From Peptococcaceae bacterium (GTDB lineage Bacteria > Bacillota > Peptococcia > Peptococcales > Peptococcaceae), in the NCBI GenBank assembly GCA_017383785.1, contig JAFNVD010000012.1, forward strand, positions 1-9,650: a stretch of 9,650 nucleotides of DNA, written 5' to 3'. A model generated the notes under the pieces. The model did no database searches and was not told the origin of the DNA. It saw only the letters and a program-made list of their open reading frames with translations. Made by a program: the position numbers and the translations under genes. Positions 1-5,326 of the stretch are shown piece after piece. The first letter of the stretch is position 1; the number at the start of each line of letters is the position of its first letter.

Positions 1-158
1 ATATGGAAGTAGAGGATGCAGCCGGTGCTTTCCAAGCATTGAGAGAGCAGGGGATTGCCATTCGTCTGATGAAAAATTATTTGCGTATTTGTGCAGGAAG
101 TGAAGAAGAAAATGCTGCGATGCTTAATGCATTGGAAACATACTTGAAAGGAGCCTAA
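1..158 (+). CDS. hisC: Histidinol-phosphate aminotransferase, C-terminal fragment (5' end outside window)
   Basis: Only the last 51 codons are visible, read in the frame that starts at base 3 and ends with TAA at 156-158. HisC is a PLP-dependent fold-type I aminotransferase that converts imidazole-acetol phosphate and glutamate to histidinol phosphate in the cytoplasm. The visible part is the end of its small domain. It has an alanine-rich helix followed by a basic strand and then YLRICAGSEEEN, which matches the family's conserved LRI(T)xG-xxEEN segment. The arginine in it (codon 84-86) corresponds to the C-terminal substrate-binding arginine of these enzymes. The PLP lysine lies upstream of the window. 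The stop is 2 nt before hisB, and the hisB ribosome binding site AAAGGAG (147-153) is inside this gene, so the two are coupled. Another class I/II aminotransferase could end similarly, but the operon position makes hisC the clear choice. Confidence 0.9.
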   Translation, partial: MEVEDAAGAFQALREQGIAIRLMKNYLRICAGSEEENAAMLNALETYLKGA

Positions 159-160
159 GT

Positions 161-739
161 ATGCGCTGTACAGAAATCAATCGTGAAACAAAAGAAACAC
201 AGATTCAGTTAATGCTGAATTTAGATGGTAAAGGCACTTTCAGTGGGAGTAGTGGTATAGGATTTTTTGACCATATGCTTACCGCTTTTGCGGTACACGG
301 TGGATTCGATCTTACTTTGGACATGAAAGGCGATTTGGATGTAGATGGCCATCATAGCGTGGAAGATTTGGGGATTGTGCTTGGACAGGCATTTGCAAAA
401 ACAGTAGATAAATCTCAAATTGTACGCTTTGGAAGTTTTTATGTTCCAATGGATGAGTCCCTTGCTTTTTGTGCGTTGGATATCAGTGGCAGACCATATC
501 TACATTTTGATGCGACATTTACCAATCAAAGTGTGGGAGCATTAGACTGCTGTCTAGTAGAAGAATTTTTCCGTGCTTTTGCTATGAATAGCGGTATTAC
601 ACTGCATATCCGTTTAGAATATGGTGTGAATGATCATCACAAAATCGAAGCGATTTTTAAAGCTGTGGCTCATGCATTACAGCAGGCGGTTGCAATGCGT
701 GACGGTGGAGTATTGTCATCCAAAGGCGTATTGGCATAA
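161..739 (+). CDS. hisB: Imidazoleglycerol-phosphate dehydratase
   Basis: HisB removes water from D-erythro-imidazole-glycerol phosphate to give imidazole-acetol phosphate, using a di-manganese centre. The 192-aa length is that of the monofunctional bacterial enzyme. There is no N-terminal HAD histidinol-phosphatase domain as in the bifunctional enterobacterial HisB. The metal-binding motifs of both halves of the internal duplication are present: FFDHML (H38), DGHHSVEDL (H64, H65, E68), TLHIR (H149) and DHHKIEAIFKA (H159, H160, E163). The C-terminal SSKGVL is also typical. The ATG at 161 is preceded by AAAGGAG at 147-153 and gives the usual N-terminal length. It lies between hisC (2-nt gap) and hisH (12-nt gap). 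Nothing in it looks damaged. Confidence 0.97.
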   Translation: MRCTEINRETKETQIQLMLNLDGKGTFSGSSGIGFFDHMLTAFAVHGGFDLTLDMKGDLDVDGHHSVEDLGIVLGQAFAKTVDKSQIVRFGSFYVPMDESLAFCALDISGRPYLHFDATFTNQSVGALDCCLVEEFFRAFAMNSGITLHIRLEYGVNDHHKIEAIFKAVAHALQQAVAMRDGGVLSSKGVLA

Positions 740-751
740 CGAGGTGAAAGC

Positions 752-1360
752 ATGATTCATATTATTGACTACGGTGCAGGGAACTTGTTCAGTGTACAAA
801 ATGCACTGAATTATCTGCAGATTGAAAATAAAATTACAGCTAATCCTGCCGACTTGGCAGATGCAGATGGTATCATTTTGCCGGGGGTAGGTGCTTTTCG
901 TGACGCTATGAAAATGCTCAATGAAAGCGGCTTTACAGAAGCGATTAAAGTACAAGCTGCGGCCGGTAAACCTATTTTAGGAATTTGCCTGGGGATGCAG
1001 ATGCTGTTTGAAAAAGGTTATGAATTTGGAGAAACAGACGGTTTAGGGTTAATTCCGGGTAATGTTGTGCTCATAGATGGAGGAGGATTAAAAATCCCTC
1101 ATATGGGTTGGAATGACTTAACTGTACTCAATGATTGCCCTTTGAGTGCTGATGTTGCAGACGGGGATTATGTGTATTATGTGCATTCCTATCGTGCCGA
1201 TACCAGTGATGAATACATCAGCTGCTATACGATGTACAATGAGAAAATTCCGGGATTGGTATATCGCGATAATGTGTATGGAGCCCAGTTTCATCCGGAA
1301 AAAAGCGGACAGGTTGGTATGAATATTCTGAAAAATTTTGCGAAGTTGGTGAGTGTATGA
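752..1360 (+). CDS. hisH: Imidazole glycerol phosphate synthase, glutamine amidotransferase subunit
   Basis: HisH hydrolyses glutamine and channels ammonia to HisF, with which it forms IGP synthase. The 202-aa protein is a complete class I (triad) glutamine amidotransferase. It has the N-terminal IIDYGAGNLFSV, the oxyanion-region LPGVGAF (43-49), the nucleophile elbow GICLGMQMLFE with C79, and the AQFHPEKSG motif with H181 and E183 completing the Cys-His-Glu triad. The start is supported by GAGGTGA at 741-747. Its TGA stop overlaps the hisA ATG (ATGA, 1357-1360), so translation is likely coupled. hisF is two genes downstream, so both subunits of the synthase come from one transcript. Confidence 0.97.
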   Translation: MIHIIDYGAGNLFSVQNALNYLQIENKITANPADLADADGIILPGVGAFRDAMKMLNESGFTEAIKVQAAAGKPILGICLGMQMLFEKGYEFGETDGLGLIPGNVVLIDGGGLKIPHMGWNDLTVLNDCPLSADVADGDYVYYVHSYRADTSDEYISCYTMYNEKIPGLVYRDNVYGAQFHPEKSGQVGMNILKNFAKLVSV

Positions 1361-2076
1361 TTATTTTACCGGCAATTGATATCAAAGACGGCAAATGTGT
1401 GCGCCTGCGTAAAGGTGAGTTTGACACTGCGGAACAGGTGGCAGCAAGTCCGTATGAGACTGCAGATAGTTTCCGCAAATCGGGAGCAGACTGGATTCAT
1501 ATGGTAGATTTGGATGGTGCCAAAGATGCCCGTCCGATTAATGCAGATATTTTCTGTAAAGTGGCAAAGGAAAGTGGCTTGAAAGTAGAGCTGGGCGGCG
1601 GTATTCGCAGTATGGATACGATAGAGTACTATTTGGAACGCGGTATTGAACGTGTGATTTTAGGGTCAGTTGCAGTAAAAAATCCTGCACTAGTAAAAGA
1701 TGCTGTGCAGCATTTCGGTGCACGAATTGCTGTAGGCATTGATGCCAAAAATGAAATGGTAGCCACCGAAGGCTGGCTGGATACCAGTGATGTACACTAT
1801 ATTGAAATGGCAAAAATGATGGAAGCCGTGGGTGTACAAACCATTATTTATACCGATATTTCTAAAGACGGCATGCTTTCCGGTGTGAATGGAGAACAGT
1901 TAGATGCTATCAATCGTGCTGTTAGTTGTAATATTATTGCTAGCGGCGGTGTAAAATCTATTGCTGATATTCATCTGTGTAAAGATATGAATCTATATGG
2001 TGTAATCTGTGGCAAATCCATTTATAGTGGCAGTTTGGACTTGGCAGAAGCTGTACGTATCAGCAGAGAAGGGTAG
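1357..2076 (+). CDS. hisA: ProFAR isomerase (phosphoribosylformimino-5-aminoimidazole carboxamide ribotide isomerase)
   Basis: HisA performs the Amadori rearrangement of ProFAR to PRFAR, the substrate of HisF-HisH. The 239-aa (beta-alpha)8 barrel shows the family's two catalytic aspartates, D8 in LPAIDIKDGKCVRL and D129 in VGIDAKN. It also has the phosphate-binding loops GGGIRS (80-85) and IASGGVKS (194-201), and the TDISKDGMLSG segment (166-176). Two-fold half-barrel symmetry with HisF is evident, as expected for these paralogues. The start overlaps the hisH stop by 4 nt, with a weak GGTGAG (1348-1353), so initiation probably depends on ribosomes finishing hisH. TrpA/PriA-type dual enzymes are related, but the operon setting and motifs indicate a plain HisA. 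Confidence 0.96.
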   Translation: MIILPAIDIKDGKCVRLRKGEFDTAEQVAASPYETADSFRKSGADWIHMVDLDGAKDARPINADIFCKVAKESGLKVELGGGIRSMDTIEYYLERGIERVILGSVAVKNPALVKDAVQHFGARIAVGIDAKNEMVATEGWLDTSDVHYIEMAKMMEAVGVQTIIYTDISKDGMLSGVNGEQLDAINRAVSCNIIASGGVKSIADIHLCKDMNLYGVICGKSIYSGSLDLAEAVRISREG

Positions 2077-2085
2077 GTGCGCAAT

Positions 2086-2844
2086 ATGTTGGCAAAGCGT
2101 ATTATCCCATGCTTAGATGTACGAGATGGTAAAGTTGTAAAAGGGGTTAATTTTGTAGGCATCAAAGAAGTGGGCGACCCGGTACAGTGTGCTATTGACT
2201 ATGATCGTCAAGGTGCTGATGAAATTACCTTTCTGGATATTACCGCTACACATGAAGGCCGCAGTACGATGATTGATGTGGTGCGCAATACTGCGAAAAA
2301 TGTATTTGTACCATTAACAGTAGGTGGCGGCATTCGTACAGTAGATGACTTCCGCGAACTTCTGCGTGCCGGAGCTGATAAAATATCTGTTAATTCTGCG
2401 GCTGTACGCAATCCGCAGCTGATTAGCGAAGCAGCGGACAAATTTGGCAGTCAATGCGTTGTGGTGGCCATTGATGCACGTCGCAAAGCAGAGGGTGGCT
2501 TTACGGTAGTGGTAAATGGCGGTCGTATTGATATGCAGATGGATGCCATTGAGTGGGCCAAAGAATGTGAACGACGTGGCGCCGGGGAGATTCTTTTGAC
2601 ATCTATGGATACCGATGGCTGTAAACAAGGGTTTGACTTGGAATTGACTGATGCCATCAGTAAAGTAGTAAATATTCCGGTAATTGCTTCCGGTGGATGT
2701 GGTAACTTGGATCACTTTTCTGAAGTGTTTGAAAAAACCGGTGCCGATGCAGCATTGGCAGCCTCTTTGTTCCATTTTAAAGAATTAACCGTGCAGCAGG
2801 TAAAAGATCATCTGCGCAGCAAACATATTCCGGTACGTCGTTAG
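2086..2844 (+). CDS. hisF: Imidazole glycerol phosphate synthase, cyclase subunit
   Basis: HisF uses ammonia delivered by HisH to cyclise PRFAR into imidazole-glycerol phosphate and AICAR, the latter feeding purine synthesis. A GTG at 2077, directly after the hisA stop, would give 255 aa. I prefer the in-frame ATG at 2086 (252 aa). It yields the classical N-terminus MLAKRIIPCLDV, puts the catalytic residues at the canonical D11 and D130, and is correctly spaced from AGGTG at 2075-2079. Other motifs are GGGIRTVDDF (80-89), VVAIDARR (127-133), LLTSMDTDG (170-178) and VIASGGCG (199-206). It is a complete barrel of usual length. hisI follows after 9 nt. Confidence 0.96.
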   Translation: MLAKRIIPCLDVRDGKVVKGVNFVGIKEVGDPVQCAIDYDRQGADEITFLDITATHEGRSTMIDVVRNTAKNVFVPLTVGGGIRTVDDFRELLRAGADKISVNSAAVRNPQLISEAADKFGSQCVVVAIDARRKAEGGFTVVVNGGRIDMQMDAIEWAKECERRGAGEILLTSMDTDGCKQGFDLELTDAISKVVNIPVIASGGCGNLDHFSEVFEKTGADAALAASLFHFKELTVQQVKDHLRSKHIPVRR

Positions 2845-2853
2845 GAGAACACT

Positions 2854-3180
2854 ATGGAAGACTTAAAAAAATATTTTGAAAAAAGTGAATTGATACCGGC
2901 AATTGTGCAGGAAAAAAGTACAGGCGAAGTATTGATGCTAGCCTATATGAATGAGGAAAGTCTGGCGAAAACAATGGAAACAGGATATACCTGGTTCTAT
3001 AGCCGCTCCCGTCAGGAATTGTGGAATAAGGGTGCCACATCAGGGCATTTGCAAAAAGTGTATGAACTGCGTGCAGATTGTGACAACGACACATTGCTAG
3101 TTATTGTGGAACAGACAGGCCCGGCGTGCCATACCGGTAATCATAGTTGTTTTTATACAACAATCTGGGAGGAAAATTAA
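2854..3180 (+). CDS. hisI: Phosphoribosyl-AMP cyclohydrolase
   Basis: HisI opens the purine ring of PR-AMP to give ProFAR, the third step of histidine synthesis. The 108-aa protein is the stand-alone cyclohydrolase and is not fused to HisE. It has the conserved EVLMLAYMNEESL start of the core, the TWFYSRSR-LW-KG-TSGH block (46-64), and the metal site DCDNDTLL (D75, D77, D79). The zinc cysteines C76, C92 and C99 keep the 16- and 7-residue spacing of the family. TTAGGAG at 2842-2848 precedes the ATG. The stop is one base from hisE, so the order hisI-hisE resembles a split version of the fused HisIE of other bacteria. Confidence 0.96.
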   Translation: MEDLKKYFEKSELIPAIVQEKSTGEVLMLAYMNEESLAKTMETGYTWFYSRSRQELWNKGATSGHLQKVYELRADCDNDTLLVIVEQTGPACHTGNHSCFYTTIWEEN

Positions 3181-3181
3181 C

Positions 3182-3508
3182 ATGCAGGATGTATTAAGAG
3201 GGTTATATGCTGTAGTGGAACAACGCAAAGCAGAGCCGCAAGAAGGTTCCTATACCTGCTATTTGCTGGATAAAGGGTTAGATAAAATATTGAAAAAATG
3301 TGGCGAAGAATGTAGCGAAGTTATCATTGCAGCCAAAAATGGTCAGCAAGAAGAAACCGTTGGCGAAATCTGCGACCTGATGTATCATTTGCTAGTAATG
3401 ATGGTAGACCAGGGCATTCCGCTGGAAGCTGTAGAAGCGGAACTGGAGCAGCGCCGCCAGAAAATCGGTAACCTGAAACAGTTTCATGTGAGTGATCATA
3501 ATAGCTGA
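3182..3508 (+). CDS. hisE: Phosphoribosyl-ATP pyrophosphatase
   Basis: HisE hydrolyses PR-ATP to PR-AMP and pyrophosphate, the second pathway step. The 108-aa protein is a MazG-like all-alpha NTP pyrophosphohydrolase. The metal-binding helices are visible as KCGEECSEVIIAAKN (E42, E43, E46) and EICDLMYHLLVMM (E62, D65), followed by the RRxKIG segment near the end. The frame is open back to an ATG at 3104, but that would add 26 residues encoded inside hisI and unlike any HisE. The ATG at 3182 gives the normal length and has an excellent GGGAGGA at 3167-3173. This is the last gene of the operon: two hairpins and a convergent gene follow. Confidence 0.95.
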   Translation: MQDVLRGLYAVVEQRKAEPQEGSYTCYLLDKGLDKILKKCGEECSEVIIAAKNGQQEETVGEICDLMYHLLVMMVDQGIPLEAVEAELEQRRQKIGNLKQFHVSDHNS

Positions 3509-3525
3509 TGTCATATAAGAGATTA

Positions 3526-3568
3526 AGCGGGATATGTTTCAAAATTCTTTTTGAAAGCATATCCCGCT
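3526..3568. repeat. Long imperfect hairpin downstream of hisE
   Basis: AGCGGGATATG (3526-3536) is perfectly complementary to CATATCCCGCT (3558-3568). Inside it TTTCAAAA (3537-3544) pairs with TTTTGAAA (3549-3556). The result is a 19-bp stem with a single bulged G (3557) and a TTCT loop. On neither strand is it followed by a proper T-run, so it is not a textbook intrinsic terminator. It may protect the 3' end of the his mRNA, act as a weak bidirectional terminator, or be a small dispersed palindrome. The pairing is read directly from the sequence; the role is not known. Confidence 0.75.
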
Positions 3569-3623
3569 ATTTGCATTCGATATATCAATTTTAATTTGTT
3601 GCGCAGTTACTTTCGATGAAGAT

Positions 3624-3661
3624 CCTTCCTCTGCCGCTTTGGTGAAGGAAGGTTATTTTTT
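3624..3661 (+). terminator. Probable rho-independent terminator of the his operon
   Basis: CCTTCCT (3624-3630) pairs with AGGAAGG (3646-3652), enclosing a 15-nt loop, and is followed immediately by TTATTTTTT (3653-3661). The orientation ends transcripts coming from hisE. The stem is short and the loop large, so it may act together with the stronger hairpin at 3526-3568. It sits only 5 bases from the stop of the convergent gene and so separates the two opposing transcripts. Confidence 0.65.
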
Positions 3662-3666
3662 ATACA

Positions 3667-3993
3667 CTATTTTTTCTTTTTCGTCTTTTTATCTTCTGCC
3701 TTTGTAATGGTCACTCTGTTCAGCCTTTTGAAACTTTTCAGCAGAAAATAGGTGCCAATCCCGGCGCCGATGGAGTAACATACCGGCGGAATATAGGTAT
3801 ACCACATACCAAAATGCGGGTTATCAACAGTGACATAGTTCCATACATCGTAATATACGATAGATAGGATTGCCCATACAATTAAAAAAATACTGAGCAA
3901 TCTTTGCTGAAACATCATTTTGTTTTTATAGAATAGTCTGCACAGTAATGCCAGTACCAAAAGCAGACCAATCAGTACATATTGCAGAATCAT
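3667..3993 (-). CDS. Small membrane protein of unknown function, coupled to the RlmN-family gene
   Basis: I do not recognise this 108-aa protein. It has three hydrophobic segments (about residues 2-20, 32-49 and 67-86). Basic residues lie between segments one and two (K23, K25, R31), and the C-terminal tail is lysine-rich and ends in KKTKKKK. By the positive-inside rule this predicts an outside N-terminus, an aromatic-rich external loop (about 50-66, with YDVWNY and HFGMWYTY) and a cytoplasmic basic tail. Its ATG (3993-3991) overlaps the TGA of the upstream methyltransferase gene as ATGA. An AAAGGAG lies 11 nt upstream of the ATG, inside the methyltransferase coding sequence. Overlap and shared orientation argue it is a real, co-translated gene. 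There is no motif from which to assign a function. Confidence 0.75.
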   Translation of the reverse strand: MILQYVLIGLLLVLALLCRLFYKNKMMFQQRLLSIFLIVWAILSIVYYDVWNYVTVDNPHFGMWYTYIPPVCYSIGAGIGTYFLLKSFKRLNRVTITKAEDKKTKKKK

Positions 3994-5057
3994 AGGCTGT
4001 TACACTCCTTTGGTAGTAATGTTTTGTTTTCGTAATCGGCACGCAATTGACCGCATGCCGCTTTAACAGATGCACCAAATTCGCGACGCATGGTGACAGT
4101 AATATTATTTTTTTTCAGCACATCATAAAAGGCCATAATTCGCTCTCGACTGCTTTGGGTAAAACCAGAGTTTTCAGTAGCATTATAAGGAATCAAATTG
4201 ACATGGAATTTATCTGTTCCAATTAAATCAGCCAACAGCTGGGCTTGCTCCGGAGTATCATTTATATTTTCTAGCATGACATATTCTAGCATAACTTTTT
4301 TGCCTGTAGCATAAATATACTGACGCGCAGTTTTCATAAGCTGTTCCACAGGATAACGTCGATTGATTGGCATCAATCTGCTACGTGTATCGTTATCAGG
4401 GGCATGTAGGCTGATTGCCAAAAGTCCGTGGCATGGGTGTGCTGTATAAGCTTCAATGCCCGGTACAATGCCGCAAGTAGATACAGTAATATGATTTTTT
4501 CCTAGAGCAAGTCCGTGCGAATGCATAATAATTTCTAAAAACTGCATTACATTATCGTAATTGTCGAATGGCTCGCCAATACCCATGAGCACAATATTTT
4601 GTATTGTACAATCGGCTAGTTTTTGTACAGCAATAATTTGACTTACCAGTTCTGCAGTAGTGAGGTTGTGTACTTTTTTGAATCGACCGCTCTGACAAAA
4701 TGCACAGCCCATATTGCAGCCTGCCTGGGTAGAAATACACAAACTATTGCCATAGTTTTGTTTCATAAGTACCGCTTCGATTAAGTACTCTTGTTGCGTT
4801 TCCGGTTCTCCTTGCAATGCAAATAAAAATTTAACAGTATCTGTTCCGTCGGTTTTATCCACTAATTGCGGTAATGTAACCGTAAACGTATCAGCGAGTT
4901 GTGTTTTCAATCGCTGGTTGATTTCACTTACATCCATCAGCGATGTCACCTGCGTACGATATAGGCTTTGAAAAATAAAAGGTGCTTTTGATTTTTTTTC
5001 GCCGATCGATGTTAAATAGTTTTCTAGTTGTGCGTAGGTTAGCCCGTAGATATTCAT
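3990..5057 (-). CDS. rlmN: Radical-SAM RNA methyltransferase, RlmN/Cfr family (probable 23S rRNA A2503 C2-methyltransferase)
   Basis: RlmN methylates C2 of A2503 in 23S rRNA (and A37 in some tRNAs) by a radical SAM, ping-pong mechanism through a methylated cysteine. The 355-aa protein has the complete machinery: CNMGCAFC with cluster ligands C114, C118 and C121; C107 seven residues before, equivalent to E. coli C118; and C335 in AACGQL, equivalent to the methyl-carrying C355. GIGEPFDNYDNV (159-170), SLHAPDN (216-222) and HVNLIPYN (285-292) match the family core. The motif after the cluster reads CQSG rather than the usual CATG, and FGASVKAACGQL replaces the more typical GxDIDAACGQL, so this may belong to a divergent RlmN/Cfr-like subgroup. 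It is not beside rsmB/stp1/prkC, where many Bacillota carry their main rlmN. A GAGGAT lies before the ATG. The family is certain; the exact position methylated (C2 or C8) is inferred. Confidence 0.88.
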   Translation of the reverse strand: MNIYGLTYAQLENYLTSIGEKKSKAPFIFQSLYRTQVTSLMDVSEINQRLKTQLADTFTVTLPQLVDKTDGTDTVKFLFALQGEPETQQEYLIEAVLMKQNYGNSLCISTQAGCNMGCAFCQSGRFKKVHNLTTAELVSQIIAVQKLADCTIQNIVLMGIGEPFDNYDNVMQFLEIIMHSHGLALGKNHITVSTCGIVPGIEAYTAHPCHGLLAISLHAPDNDTRSRLMPINRRYPVEQLMKTARQYIYATGKKVMLEYVMLENINDTPEQAQLLADLIGTDKFHVNLIPYNATENSGFTQSSRERIMAFYDVLKKNNITVTMRREFGASVKAACGQLRADYENKTLLPKECNSL

Positions 5058-5116
5058 AACACAATCCTCATTTTAAATAGTCAATAGAAAGAATTCTTAT
5101 TTATTTACATCGTATA

Positions 5117-5145
5117 ATTCTAACACATTAGCAGGAATTTCACTA
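5117..5145 (-). promoter_or_regulatory. rlmN: Possible promoter for the rlmN-membrane protein unit
   Basis: On the minus strand TAGAAT (5122-5117) matches the -10 consensus at five of six positions. A weak TAGTGA (5145-5140) lies 17 bp upstream as the -35. This would start transcription about 50 nt before the rlmN ATG. The -35 is poor and the region is very AT-rich, so this is a tentative call. Confidence 0.35.
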
Positions 5146-5224
5146 CAAAAAATCGTAATATGCTTTCAGGATTTGTGAAATTTCTGAAAAAATCATATTT
5201 TTTTATGATAAATTTCTGTGAAAT
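5134..5224. repeat. Cluster of TTTC/GAAA palindromic elements between rlmN and tig
   Basis: Three related elements lie in the divergent promoter region: GGAATTTC (5134-5141), the perfect palindrome GAAATTTC (5177-5184), and ATTTC-TGT-GAAAT (5212-5224). A short inverted repeat, ATCATA (5192-5197) with TATGAT (5204-5209), sits between the last two. They flank the presumed rlmN promoter and lie upstream of the tig promoter, as operator sites might. They do not match CIRCE or the CtsR heptad repeat. AT-rich composition makes chance palindromes likely, so this is only an observation. Confidence 0.35.
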
Positions 5225-5237
5225 AGTGAAAAAAGTC

Positions 5238-5266
5238 TTTTCTGCAAACGCATTTAGCGTTATAAT
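5238..5266 (+). promoter_or_regulatory. tig: Promoter for tig-clpP-clpX
   Basis: A perfect -10 box TATAAT at 5261-5266 has TTTTCT at 5238-5243 as a weak -35 with 17-bp spacing. Transcription would begin near 5273, giving a leader of about 55 nt that ends with the AGGAGG ribosome binding site. A second TATAAT at 5297-5302 lacks a good -35. No CIRCE or CtsR heat-shock operator is visible around it, which suggests vegetative sigma-A control. Confidence 0.65.
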
Positions 5267-5311
5267 AGATTGGATACACAATGTTTAATCTAAAATTATA
5301 ATATATTTTTT

Positions 5312-5317
5312 AGGAGG
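5312..5317 (+). promoter_or_regulatory. tig: Strong ribosome binding site of tig
   Basis: A perfect AGGAGG ends 9 nt before the ATG at 5327 and fixes the start. The strength fits the abundant protein and the biased codon usage of tig. Confidence 0.9.
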
Positions 5318-5326
5318 ATTTTTAAG

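Noticed and set aside
2314..2775. A 153-codon minus-strand open frame inside hisF
   Set aside because: It is an antisense shadow of a well-conserved gene, with no promoter, ribosome binding site or recognisable domain.
1357..2844. Sequence similarity between hisA and hisF as a possible recent tandem duplication
   Set aside because: The similarity is the ancient paralogy of the two barrel enzymes; there is no long nucleotide identity.
3104..3181. Upstream ATG extension of hisE by 26 residues
   Set aside because: The extra residues are hisI read in another frame. The ATG at 3182 gives normal HisE length and has a strong ribosome binding site.
5297..5302. A second TATAAT between the tig promoter and its ribosome binding site
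   Set aside because: There is no -35 at acceptable spacing and no TGn extension, and it would leave almost no leader before AGGAGG. It is probably chance in AT-rich DNA.
5058..5326. CIRCE or CtsR heat-shock operators upstream of tig
   Set aside because: I looked for TTAGCACTC/GAGTGCTAA and the GGTCAAA heptad repeat and found neither. The TTTC/GAAA elements do not match them.
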